A stretch of 64,000 bases of DNA from Leifsonia sp040686855 (lineage in GTDB: Bacteria; Actinomycetota; Actinomycetes; Actinomycetales; Microbacteriaceae). The notes under the pieces were generated by a model, which saw only the letters and a program-made list of their open reading frames with translations, did not search any database and was not told where the DNA came from. Below are positions 35,832 through 43,169 of this stretch, piece by piece (position 1 is the first letter of the stretch; every line of letters starts with the position of its first letter). The stretch is from assembly GCF_040686855.1 (NCBI RefSeq), contig NZ_JBFBOG010000001.1, positions 744,001-808,000 on the forward strand, written 5' to 3'. A program made the translations under genes and the position numbers.

Positions 35832-36182
35832 TCACACCGAGGTCAGGAAGGACGACGCCGCGTCGAGCGAACCGGGGATGATCCGGTAGTACGCCCAGGT
35901 GCCGCGCTTGCTGCGGCTCAGGAATCCGGCCTCCACCAGGATCTTGAGGTGATGGGACACGGTCGGCTGCGACAGCCCGAGCGGTTCGGTCAGGTCGCAC
36001 ACGCACGCCTCACCGTCGGCGTGCGCGGCCACCATCGACAGGAGTCGCAGTCGAGCGGGATCGGCCAGCGCCTTCATCGTGCGCGCGACCGAGGCCGCGT
36101 TCTCCTCGCTGATCACCTCTCGGGTGATGGGAGCGCAGCACGCCTGGAGATCGCGCAGCGGCAGGAGCTCGGTGATCGCCAT
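35832..36182 (-). CDS. arsR: Arsenic-responsive ArsR-family repressor
   Basis: A 116-residue winged-helix repressor. Cysteines 15 and 16 (LQACCAPI) match the As(III) ligands of the Corynebacterium-type ArsR, and CVC at 60-62 (GEACVCDLTEPLGLSQPTVSHHL) lies at the start of the recognition helix, as in classical ArsR proteins. As(III) or Sb(III) binding should release it from the palindrome at 36196-36225. The ATG at 36182 follows GACAAT by six bases with TTGACG 17 bases further up: a leaderless promoter that the operator covers. Its gene heads the minus-strand series with the nitronate monooxygenase. Confidence 0.9.
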   Translation of the reverse strand: MAITELLPLRDLQACCAPITREVISEENAASVARTMKALADPARLRLLSMVAAHADGEACVCDLTEPLGLSQPTVSHHLKILVEAGFLSRSKRGTWAYYRIIPGSLDAASSFLTSV

Positions 36183-36195
36183 GTCCCGATTGTCA

Positions 36196-36225
36196 CGCAT
36201 ACATTGACAAACGTCAATGTATGCG
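36196..36225. promoter_or_regulatory. ArsR operator in the divergent ars promoter region
   Basis: A perfect palindrome: 13-nt arms CGCATACATTGAC (36196-36208) and GTCAATGTATGCG (36213-36225) around AAAC. It contains TTGACA on the plus strand and TTGACG on the minus strand, the -35 elements of the divergent promoters. The minus -10 is GACAAT (36189-36194); a clear plus-strand -10 was not found. Confidence 0.88.
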
Positions 36226-36273
36226 TTCACCCTGGGTTCATCGACAGCCGTCGATGAAGAAGGGAGAATGATC

Positions 36274-36339
36274 ATGGGATGCTGCGACGACGACTGCCAG
36301 GTGCTGCCGGACGGCTCCTGCTCGCCCGACTGCTGCTGA
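36274..36339 (+). CDS. 21-residue Cys-rich micropeptide of the ars operon
   Basis: A complete 21-codon reading frame, too short for usual gene calling. Six of 21 residues are cysteine (positions 3, 4, 8, 16, 20, 21), arranged as CC-x3-C in the N-terminal half and C-x3-CC at the end, nearly mirror-symmetric, with a run of three Asp after the first pair. AAGGGAG lies about seven bases before the ATG (an in-frame ATG at 36268 is possible). It is the first gene after the ArsR operator and is followed by arsC. I infer a soft-metal, probably As(III), binding peptide; I know of no named family. Confidence 0.7.
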   Translation: MGCCDDDCQVLPDGSCSPDCC

Positions 36340-36344
36340 CAGCC

Positions 36345-36375
36345 CGGGGCCGTCGCCCGATCAGCGGCGGCCCCG
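36345..36375 (+). terminator. Intra-operon hairpin between the micropeptide and arsC
   Basis: Arms CGGGGCCG (36345-36352) and CGGCCCCG (36368-36375) with a 15-base loop. It ends 19 bases before the arsC ATG and leaves the GGAGGA site free. It may be an attenuator or a 3' stabiliser of the micropeptide message. Confidence 0.5.
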
Positions 36376-36394
36376 ACCGATCACCGGAGGAACG

Positions 36395-36808
36395 ATGACC
36401 ACCACCACCCCCACCGTCCTGTTCGTCTGCGTCCACAACGCGGGCCGCTCGCAGATGGCCGCCGGCTACCTGCGCGCGCTGGCGGGCGACCGCGTGGACG
36501 TCCTCTCCGCCGGCTCGGAGCCGGGCGACAGGATCAATCCCGTCGCCGTCGCCGCGATGTCCGAGGAGGGCATCGACATCGCCGGCAGCACGCCGAAGAT
36601 CCTCACGACCGAGGCCGTGCAGGAGTCGGATGTCGTGATCACCATGGGCTGCGGCGACACCTGCCCCGTCTTCCCCGGCAAGCGCTACGAGGACTGGGAG
36701 CTCGACGACCCGGCCGGTCGCCCGATCGAGGAGGTCCGCTCCATCCGGGATGAGATCAAGAACCGCGTGCAGACGCTTCTGGCGGAGCTCGTACCGTTCG
36801 TGCAATAA
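36395..36808 (+). CDS. arsC: Arsenate reductase (mycothiol/low-MW phosphatase type)
   Basis: A 137-residue enzyme of the low-molecular-weight phosphatase fold that reduces arsenate to arsenite. The catalytic P-loop C-x5-R is Cys12 to Arg18 (VCVHNAGRSQMA), and the general-acid DP is at 105-106. Extra cysteines Cys86 and Cys90 (ITMGCGDTCP) are typical of thiol-relay arsenate reductases; in actinobacteria the reductant is usually mycothiol with mycoredoxin, or thioredoxin. GGAGGA precedes the ATG. No arsB or acr3 pump is seen nearby. Confidence 0.92.
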   Translation: MTTTTPTVLFVCVHNAGRSQMAAGYLRALAGDRVDVLSAGSEPGDRINPVAVAAMSEEGIDIAGSTPKILTTEAVQESDVVITMGCGDTCPVFPGKRYEDWELDDPAGRPIEEVRSIRDEIKNRVQTLLAELVPFVQ

Positions 36809-36829
36809 TGGTTCGTGTCCTAACCATTA
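36806..36829. promoter_or_regulatory. Inverted repeat before the OhrR operon
   Basis: Arms TAATGGTT (36806-36813) and AACCATTA (36822-36829) with an eight-base spacer start in the arsC stop codon and end before the GGAGGA site of the next gene. The likely binder is the MarR/OhrR-type regulator encoded second in this transcript. Confidence 0.6.
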
Positions 36830-36843
36830 GCACAGGAGGAACA

Positions 36844-37053
36844 ATGGCCGGCCGTTTCTGGCGGTTCTACGAGCGCGCCAACGACGTCGTCCGCACCTTC
36901 ACCGGCCCGGCGCAGCTCGGAGCCGGCCACCCGGAGGGGCCCGACGTGCGACGCGCTGACGCCGCCTGCCCGCTCTGCGGCAAGCCGCTGGACCAGCACC
37001 GCATCGAGCGTTTCGCGGACTCGCGCACGTCCACGCGCATCCACTGCCCGTGA
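36844..37053 (+). CDS. Small zinc-ribbon-like hypothetical protein
   Basis: A 69-residue protein with a basic/aromatic N-terminus (MAGRFWRFYERANDVVRTF) and a C-terminal half containing CPLCGKPLDQH and a final HCP, which could form a single zinc site. A strong CACAGGAGGAACA site precedes the ATG. The stop overlaps the GTG start of the OhrR-like gene, so both are co-expressed and probably autoregulated. No family is recognised. Confidence 0.75.
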   Translation: MAGRFWRFYERANDVVRTFTGPAQLGAGHPEGPDVRRADAACPLCGKPLDQHRIERFADSRTSTRIHCP

Positions 37054-37487
37054 CTGGGGATGCGAACCCGCTGGCCCTGGAGAGCCAGGTCTGCTTCGCG
37101 CTCTCGGTCGCGGCCCGGTCCGTCATCGCGGCCTACCGGCCCGTGCTCGAGCCAGTCGGCCTGACTCACCCGCAGTACCTGGTGATGCTCGCCCTCTGGG
37201 AGAACGAGCCGCTGTCGGTCCGCCGGCTCGCCGAGCTGCTGGCGCTGGAGCCCGCCACCATCTCGCCGCTGGTGAAGCGGCTGGAGGCGCTGGACTACGT
37301 CGTCCGTCGGCGCTCCGCGACGGACGAGCGGGTGATGGAGATCCGGCTCACCGACCGGGGGCGCGAGCTGCGCGACTACGCGGAGACCATCCCGGCGGCC
37401 ATGATGCAGCGGCTCGGGATGGGCGCGGACGAACTGCGGGCGCTGCACCGGACGATGACCTCGGTGATCGCGGCCACCCGGATCTAG
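37050..37487 (+). CDS. OhrR-type MarR regulator
   Basis: A 145-residue MarR protein close to OhrR organic-peroxide sensors. Cys15 lies in ESQVCFALSVAARSV, where OhrR has its peroxide-reactive cysteine. RPVLEPVGLTHPQYLVMLALWE, LLALEPATISPLVKRLE and the DERVMEIRLTDRG wing all follow the OhrR pattern. The length is typical. Unusually, no ohr peroxiredoxin gene is adjacent; the partner gene is the 69-residue zinc-ribbon-like protein. Confidence 0.88.
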   Translation: MTGDANPLALESQVCFALSVAARSVIAAYRPVLEPVGLTHPQYLVMLALWENEPLSVRRLAELLALEPATISPLVKRLEALDYVVRRRSATDERVMEIRLTDRGRELRDYAETIPAAMMQRLGMGADELRALHRTMTSVIAATRI

Positions 37488-37533
37488 GAACCGGTTCTTC
37501 CCATCCGGCCGCAGGGCCGGGCATCCTGGGCGC

Positions 37534-38178
37534 ATGAGCGAAGCGGATGCCGCCGAGCGCGGCGCACGGAGGACCCGACGCCTGCTGGCCGGGGCGGCGG
37601 CTGTCGCCGGGTCGGCGGTCGCCCTCGCGGCGGCGATCGGCGGCCGGCGAGGCAGGCCCTCCGGTCCGCAGACACCCGTCGGCGGCATCGCCCGGGGCGT
37701 CGCCGCCGGCATCGTCGGCACGCTCGCCTTCGACCTCTGGCTGTACCTCCAGTACCGGCGCGGCCACGGCCGGGAGGAGTTCGCGGACTGGGAGTTCTCC
37801 GCCGACGTCACCGGATGGGACGGCGCTCCCGCCCCCGCGCAGGTCGGCCGGCGGATCGTGAGCGGCCTGTTCGAGACCGACCTCCCCGACAGCCGGGCGG
37901 CTCTGTTCAACAACATCGCGCACTGGGCGTACGCGCTCGGCGGCGCGACGGCGTACGGCGTGCTGGCCGGGTCGCTTCGACGACCGCACACCGGTTACGG
38001 CCTCCTGCTGGGCGTGGGGATGTGGCTGTCCGGCTACGCGATCCTTCCGCCGATGCACCTGTACAAGCCGATCACGGAGTACGACGCGAAGACGCTGGGC
38101 AAGGATCTCGCCGCGCACCTCGTCTACGGCGCCGCGACGGGCGCGACGTTCTCGGGGCTCAGTCGTAGCCGAGGATGA
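37534..38178 (+). CDS. Hypothetical membrane protein
   Basis: A 214-residue protein with three or four hydrophobic segments (about 17-37, 50-68, 130-147 and 150-166) separated by a polar region containing WEFSADVTGWDGAPAPAQVG. An NNIAHWAYALGGATAYG motif and a late PMHLYKPITEYD stand out. I do not recognise a characterised family. Its 3' end overlaps the small minus-strand gene at 38159. Confidence 0.75.
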   Translation: MSEADAAERGARRTRRLLAGAAAVAGSAVALAAAIGGRRGRPSGPQTPVGGIARGVAAGIVGTLAFDLWLYLQYRRGHGREEFADWEFSADVTGWDGAPAPAQVGRRIVSGLFETDLPDSRAALFNNIAHWAYALGGATAYGVLAGSLRRPHTGYGLLLGVGMWLSGYAILPPMHLYKPITEYDAKTLGKDLAAHLVYGAATGATFSGLSRSRG

Positions 38179-38287
38179 CCGGGTCGAGTCCTTCGAAGCC
38201 GCGGATGGGGCCGGCCCAGAGCACGGCCGTCACGGCCTCCCGGACGGTACTGGACCGCTCGGCCTCGACGTCGGCGTTCGTGCTCAT
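38159..38287 (-). CDS. Possible 42-residue small protein
   Basis: A minus-strand reading frame of 42 codons with a helical, acidic start (NADVEAERSSTVREAVTAVL) and a distinctive end with GFEGLDPVILGYD. TAGCCT lies seven bases before the ATG, as in leaderless genes of this window, and no Shine-Dalgarno site is present. It overlaps the last 20 bases of the convergent membrane-protein gene. No family is recognised; it might also be spurious. Confidence 0.45.
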   Translation of the reverse strand: MSTNADVEAERSSTVREAVTAVLWAGPIRGFEGLDPVILGYD

Positions 38288-38374
38288 GTCCGGAAGGCTA
38301 ATGCGGACGCACCGAGCCGGTCGTTCGACGTCGTGTACATCGGGCGGCCGGATGCCGCCGTCGTGTACAGCCCG

Positions 38375-38602
38375 TCAGACGATGCCGCCGATCATCGCAT
38401 CGCGGCGGAGCTGGTCGTGCGTCGCGTGGAACTTGCCGTCTGCCGTCCACCACGCCTCGTGCCCTGCCGCATCGGGATGCTGCTCGACGACGGCCGGCCA
38501 GTGCTCGCGGATGTTCTTCACGTAGTACCGCAGCTCGTCGCCCACGGTGCGCTTCTCGAGCTTGTCGGAGGCTTCGAGCTGGTCCTGCGTCGGGTCGGTC
38601 AT
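38375..38602 (-). CDS. Small hypothetical protein
   Basis: A 75-residue soluble protein rich in charged and aromatic residues (DELRYYVKNIREHWPAVVEQ, HEAWWTADGKFHATHDQLRR), with composition unlike the Ala/Arg-rich out-of-frame translations around it. No family is recognised. It begins at an ATG without a strong ribosome-binding site. Confidence 0.65.
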   Translation of the reverse strand: MTDPTQDQLEASDKLEKRTVGDELRYYVKNIREHWPAVVEQHPDAAGHEAWWTADGKFHATHDQLRRDAMIGGIV

Positions 38603-38624
38603 GCGGCCATCATAGGGGCGGAGC

Positions 38625-39239
38625 TCACAGCCACCCCTGCCGCGTCGCGATCGCCACGGCGTCGGAGCGGTTGCGGGCGGCTGTCTTGCCGATCGCGCTC
38701 GACAGGTGGTTGCGGACGGTCCCTTCGCTCAGGTGGAGCGTGTGGGCGATGTCCGCGATGGTTCCGCCTCCGGCCGCGACCGCCAGCACCTCGGCCTCCC
38801 GTGCCGTGAGGGGCGACGCGCCCGACGCGAGGGATTCGGCCGCCAGTGCGGGGTCGACCACGCGCAGACCGGCCGCGACGCGTCGGACCGCGTCCGCCAG
38901 CTGACCTGAGGGGGTGTCCTTCACGACGAAGCCCGAGGCGCCCGCCTCCATGGCGCGGCGCAGGTACCCCGGACGCCCGAACGTCGTCACGATGAGTGAT
39001 CGACAGGTCGGAACCGCCGTGCGCAACGCCGAAGCCGCCTGGATGCCGTCCTGGCCCGGCATTTCGACGTCCAGGAGCGCGACGTCGGCGCCCGATGCGC
39101 GAGCGGCGTCCACCACCTCATCGCCGCGACCGACCTGGGCGACGACCTCGAGGTCGGGCTCGAGGTCGAGCAGTGCGGCGAGTGCGCCGCGGACGAGCGC
39201 CTGGTCGTCAGCGAGCAGCAGACGGATGGGCGCGCTCAT
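38625..39239 (-). CDS. NarL/DesR-type response regulator
   Basis: A 204-residue response regulator. The receiver domain has the acidic pair Asp11-Asp12, the phospho-acceptor Asp57 in ALLDVEMPG and the lysine in FVVKD; the C-terminal LuxR helix-turn-helix is LTAREAEVLAVAAGGGTIADIAHTLHLSEGTVRNHL. Its start overlaps the histidine kinase stop by four bases. With the kinase and the adjacent ABC exporter it forms a DesKR-like sensing and export module. Confidence 0.93.
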   Translation of the reverse strand: MSAPIRLLLADDQALVRGALAALLDLEPDLEVVAQVGRGDEVVDAARASGADVALLDVEMPGQDGIQAASALRTAVPTCRSLIVTTFGRPGYLRRAMEAGASGFVVKDTPSGQLADAVRRVAAGLRVVDPALAAESLASGASPLTAREAEVLAVAAGGGTIADIAHTLHLSEGTVRNHLSSAIGKTAARNRSDAVAIATRQGWL

Positions 39240-40405
39240 GCCGCACGCCGAACAGACAGGAGCGTGCCGCCACGCGGCCCGGGTCCGAGCTGCACCCGCG
39301 CGCCGACCTGTGCAGCGCGAGCGCTGAGTCCGGCGAGCCCCGACCCGTCGCCGCGCGCGATCGACGTCCCCGCGGCGCCCACCGGCGCCGGGACGACCGC
39401 CGTGGACGTGGCGCCCCGACCGTCGTCCTCGATGTCCAGGCTGTCGGGACCGACCGTGACCCAGCAGTTCCGGGAGCCGGAGTGGCGGATGACATTGGTC
39501 ACGCCCTCTCTCAGCACCCAGCCGAACAGCTCGCGCAGCTCGGGCGCAGCATCCTCCCCGTTCCGGGGAAGGTGCGCACGGATGTCGGCGGCCGCCAGGC
39601 TGGCCTGCGCGGCGGCGAGCTCGGTGGACAGGCTCATCTCGCGGTAGCCCGCGACCGCCGCGCGCAGGTCGGCGAGCGCGGAGCGCGTCAGGCGCTCGAT
39701 GTCAGCGAGCTCCTCCGTCGCACGCTCCCGGTCGACCGGGATCAGCCGTTGCGCCAGCTCCGACTTCACCGTGACGACGGTGAGGGTGTGGCCGAGCACG
39801 TCGTGCATGTCCCGTGAGAAGCGGGCCCGCTCCTCGATCACGGCGAGCCGCGCGATCTCGCTCTGCGCATTCCGCAACCGGCGGAGTGCGTCGATCTGGC
39901 GGGCGAAGGCACTCATCATGACGCCGATCGAGACGGTGACGAGCGCGATGAACCAGTAGTCCTCGACGGTCCCCGCCACCGCGAACACCAGCAGCTGCAG
40001 CCCGCCCAGGACGCCGATGATGGTCAGGGCGAGCGGGGTCCGCGCGAGGACCATCCCGGCGACGCAGGCGACGTAGACCCAGGTCCAGCAGGCGACTGGG
40101 CCGAGCAGCGGGAACAGGGCGAGGGTGAGCGCGAAGTAGGCGGCCACGCCGATGATGCGGGCACGGTCGCCCTCCCACCAGAGCAGCGGCGGGAGCACGA
40201 GGAAGGCGGCGTACACCACGGCGAGGAGCGCGGTCGCGACGGCCTTCTCGCCCAGGGAGCCGGCCGACGTCCACAGCCCGACCAGCACGGACACCTGGTA
40301 GAGCAGGCCGATGGCCGCCCCCGGGTACCAGCGGAAGGCAGCGGGATGGACGAGCCGTGCCCGCCACCCGTTCGGGCGGGCGTCCGGGACCTCGGTCGAG
40401 AACAC
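39236..40405 (-). CDS. DesK-like sensor histidine kinase
   Basis: A 389-residue membrane kinase. Five or six transmembrane helices occupy residues 30-167, followed by a dimerisation helix and the HisKA_3 motif FSRDMHDVLGH with phospho-acceptor His201. The ATPase domain has VLREGVTNVIRHSGSRNC (N box) and DDGRGA and GSGLAGLSARA (G boxes). The GTG start lies six bases after TAAGGT, so a leaderless transcript is likely. Partner: the response regulator just downstream. Signals of this class are often membrane fluidity or envelope stress. Confidence 0.92.
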   Translation of the reverse strand: MFSTEVPDARPNGWRARLVHPAAFRWYPGAAIGLLYQVSVLVGLWTSAGSLGEKAVATALLAVVYAAFLVLPPLLWWEGDRARIIGVAAYFALTLALFPLLGPVACWTWVYVACVAGMVLARTPLALTIIGVLGGLQLLVFAVAGTVEDYWFIALVTVSIGVMMSAFARQIDALRRLRNAQSEIARLAVIEERARFSRDMHDVLGHTLTVVTVKSELAQRLIPVDRERATEELADIERLTRSALADLRAAVAGYREMSLSTELAAAQASLAAADIRAHLPRNGEDAAPELRELFGWVLREGVTNVIRHSGSRNCWVTVGPDSLDIEDDGRGATSTAVVPAPVGAAGTSIARGDGSGLAGLSARAAQVGARVQLGPGPRGGTLLSVRRAA

Positions 40406-40432
40406 GGTGCTACCTTAGCCAGCGCTGCCGGC

Positions 40433-41176
40433 TCAGCCGCGCGCCGCGTCGCGCCGGTACCGCCACACGATGAGCCCGCCGAGGGCCAGCGTCCACGCCG
40501 CCAGCACGATCGCGGGAGTCAGCGCGTCGCCGCTCTGCAGCGCCCCCAGCTGCCCGACCCGGTTGAGCCAGTAGGACGGCACCGCCTTCGCCACATCGGC
40601 CACCCAGGCGGGGAACACCTGAAGCGGGATCCACAGGCCTCCGAGCACGGCCATCCCCATGAACACCGCCATGAACAGCGGCTGCGCGAACTCGGGCTTG
40701 GCGAACTGCCCGATCAGGATGCCGAGCAGGGCGAACGGGATGACGCCGCACCAGATGCCGATTCCCGCCAGCACCCAGCTGCCCGCCGCCAGGTCCGGGC
40801 GGTAGAGGGCGATGGAGACACCGGCGATGACCAGGATGCTGAACAGCGCCAGCGCAAGCGACGCGACGAGCTTCGAGACGAGGTAGCCCGTCCCGCTCAG
40901 AGGTGTGATCCGCAGCTGGCGGTTCCAACCGATCGAGCGCTCGGTGACGATCTGGAACGCCTGGGAGAGCGCCGCCATCATCCCGCCGTAGGCCGCGACC
41001 TGGATGGTCGTGACGACGATCCAGGGCAAGTGCGTGACAGGGTCCACCTGTCCTCTCCCGCCGAAGGTCCCTCCGAAGGCGAACAGCATGACGAGCGGCA
41101 CTGCGAGGGTGAACACCATCGCCCGCATGTTCTTCAGCTGGCGCAGGGACTCGCGCCCCAGGTAGGCGATGCTCAT
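40433..41176 (-). CDS. ABC-2 type permease
   Basis: A 247-residue membrane protein with six predicted helices and the ABC-2 features VFTLAVPLVMLFAFGG and FMAVFMGMAVLGGLWIPLQVFPAWV before the final helix. The ATG overlaps the ATPase stop by four bases, so the two are translated together as an exporter. Gene neighbourhood suggests control by the adjacent two-component system. The transported compound is unknown; drug or lipid export are the common roles. Confidence 0.92.
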   Translation of the reverse strand: MSIAYLGRESLRQLKNMRAMVFTLAVPLVMLFAFGGTFGGRGQVDPVTHLPWIVVTTIQVAAYGGMMAALSQAFQIVTERSIGWNRQLRITPLSGTGYLVSKLVASLALALFSILVIAGVSIALYRPDLAAGSWVLAGIGIWCGVIPFALLGILIGQFAKPEFAQPLFMAVFMGMAVLGGLWIPLQVFPAWVADVAKAVPSYWLNRVGQLGALQSGDALTPAIVLAAWTLALGGLIVWRYRRDAARG

Positions 41177-42117
41177 GAGAGGGCTCCTTCTGCGTCGCGC
41201 GCTTCGGTGAGGGCGAGGAAGGCCTCGTCCATCGTGTGCGCGGTCACTTCGATGTCGTGGATGTCGTGATGGGTCGAGAGCAGCGCCCGTAGAGTGGCGT
41301 CCGAGTCGTCGCTGACGAGCGTCAGCACGTCGCCGCGCCGGTCGGCCGACCGGACCCCGGGGAGCGCGGCCAGCGCCGCCTGGCTCTCGGCGGTCGCGGC
41401 GAAAGCAGCCGTCGCACGGATGCGGCGACCGGACACGACCGCCTTCACCTCGGCCGGGGTGCCGTCGGCGACGACGCGGCCGCGGGCCATCATGACGATG
41501 CGGTCCGCGTACTCGTCGGCCTCGTCCAGGTAGTGCGTGGCGAAGACAACCGTGCGCCCCGCTGCCGTGAACTCGCGCATCGACTGCCAGAACGTGCGCC
41601 GTGCCTCCACGTCCATCGCGGCCGTCGGCTCGTCGAGGAACAGCAGGTCGGGGTCGGACACGACGGCGACGGCGAAGCGCGCACGCTGCAGCTGGCCGCC
41701 GGACAGCTTCGAGACGCGTTGCTTCGCGATCTCGGTGCAACGGGCCCGGCGCAGCGCCTCGTCGACCCTCAGCGGGTGCGCGTGGGCTGCGGCCACCAGG
41801 GCCACGGACTCGGCGACGGTGAGCGTCGGCAGAAGGGCGCCGCCCTGGAGCATGGCGCCGACCCGGCCGGCCCGGATCGCGTCGTGCGGTGGAGCGCCGA
41901 ACAGTTCGACGCGGCCCGTGGACGGCCGGGCGAGCCCGAGCGCGAGGTCGATGGTCGTGGACTTGCCCGCCCCGTTCGGGCCGAGCAGCGCGACGACCTC
42001 GCCCGCGCGGATGGTCAGGTCGACGCCGTCGACGGCGGCGATCGACCCGAAGGTCTTGCGCAGGCCGGAGAGGCGGATGGCGGATGTCTCGTTCACATCC
42101 CCCACTGTGCCGAGCAT
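41173..42117 (-). CDS. ABC exporter ATP-binding protein
   Basis: A 314-residue ATPase of the drug-export (DrrA/CcmA) type. Walker A GPNGAGKS lies at 46-53, the signature LSGGQLQR near 139, Walker B LLFLDEP, and the H-loop ATH. A C-terminal extension of about 90 residues follows, as in DrrA-type ATPases. ATG at 42117 gives the full length; a GTG at 42096 (MNETSAIRL) after a GGGGG stretch is a plausible alternative start. Confidence 0.92.
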   Translation of the reverse strand: MLGTVGDVNETSAIRLSGLRKTFGSIAAVDGVDLTIRAGEVVALLGPNGAGKSTTIDLALGLARPSTGRVELFGAPPHDAIRAGRVGAMLQGGALLPTLTVAESVALVAAAHAHPLRVDEALRRARCTEIAKQRVSKLSGGQLQRARFAVAVVSDPDLLFLDEPTAAMDVEARRTFWQSMREFTAAGRTVVFATHYLDEADEYADRIVMMARGRVVADGTPAEVKAVVSGRRIRATAAFAATAESQAALAALPGVRSADRRGDVLTLVSDDSDATLRALLSTHHDIHDIEVTAHTMDEAFLALTEARDAEGALS

Positions 42118-42284
42118 CGCGGCCCGTCGCGCAGGGCGCCCGTCAGCATCCTGCCGTGACGTTTGTCATGCGTTGTTCACACGGGACCCTGGCATCCCAT
42201 AACGCCCGGAAGTTACGGTGGGAACGCATCCACACTCCTGCAGCACCGACCCACAGCACCGCGAAGCTCATCCGGGAGGAAACC

Positions 42285-43109
42285 ATGGGCACAGTCACCA
42301 CGTCAGACGGCGTCGAGATCTTCTACAAGGATTGGGGAACCGGTCAGCCGATCGTCTTCAGCCACGGCTGGCCGCTGTCGGCCGACGACTGGGACACGCA
42401 GCTGCTGTTCTTCCTGCAGCACGGCTACCGTGTCGTCGCCGCCGACCGCCGCGGCCACGGCCGCTCCACGCAGACGAGCGACGGCCACGACATGGACCAC
42501 TACGCCGCCGACCTGCGCGCCGTCGTCGAAGAGCTCGACCTGCATGACGCCATCCACGTCGGCCACTCCACCGGAGGCGGCGAGGTCGCGCACTACATCG
42601 CCACCTACGGCGAGGACCGCGTCGCCCGCGCCGTGCTGATCAGCGCGGTGCCGCCGATCATGGTGCAGACCGAGAACAACCCCGGCGGCCTGCCGAAGAG
42701 CGTCTTCGACGACCTCCAGGCGCAGCTCGCCAAGAACCGGTCGGAGTTCTACCGGGCGCTGCCGTCCGGTCCGTTCTACGGGTTCAACCGGCCCGGCGTG
42801 GAGTCGTCGGAGGCGATCATCGAGAACTGGTGGCGCCAGGGCATGATGGGCGGCGCCAAGGCGCACTACGACGGCATCGTCGCCTTCTCGCAGACCGACT
42901 TCACCGAGGACCTGAAGAAGATCAGTGTGCCGGTGCTGGTCATGCACGGCGAGGACGACCAGATCGTCCCCTACGCCGACGCCGGCCCCCTCTCGGCGAA
43001 GCTCGTGCAGAACGGCACGCTGAAGTCGTACCCCGGCTTCCCGCACGGCATGCCGACCACGCAGGCGGACACGATCAACGCCGACCTGCTGGAGTGGCTG
43101 CAGTCCTAG
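42285..43109 (+). CDS. Haloperoxidase-like alpha/beta hydrolase
   Basis: A 274-residue member of the non-haem chloroperoxidase/arylesterase group. FSHGWPLSADDWD forms the oxyanion hole, AADRRGHGRS follows strand 4, GHSTGG carries nucleophile Ser95, VMHGEDDQIVP the acid, and PGFPHGMPTT the histidine. These enzymes act as esterases and can make peracids from carboxylates and peroxide. GGGAGGAAACC precedes the ATG. A strong hairpin follows the stop. Confidence 0.93.
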   Translation: MGTVTTSDGVEIFYKDWGTGQPIVFSHGWPLSADDWDTQLLFFLQHGYRVVAADRRGHGRSTQTSDGHDMDHYAADLRAVVEELDLHDAIHVGHSTGGGEVAHYIATYGEDRVARAVLISAVPPIMVQTENNPGGLPKSVFDDLQAQLAKNRSEFYRALPSGPFYGFNRPGVESSEAIIENWWRQGMMGGAKAHYDGIVAFSQTDFTEDLKKISVPVLVMHGEDDQIVPYADAGPLSAKLVQNGTLKSYPGFPHGMPTTQADTINADLLEWLQS

Positions 43110-43120
43110 CCGTCCTCAGT

Positions 43121-43154
43121 GAAGGGCCGTCGTCCGTTCGGGCGGCGGCCCTTC
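43121..43154 (+). terminator. Hairpin terminator
   Basis: Arms GAAGGGCCG (43121-43129) and CGGCCCTTC (43146-43154) enclose a 16-base loop that can extend the stem. It starts 11 bases after the hydrolase stop. Confidence 0.75.
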
Positions 43155-43169
43155 GCCGTACCATGCAGC

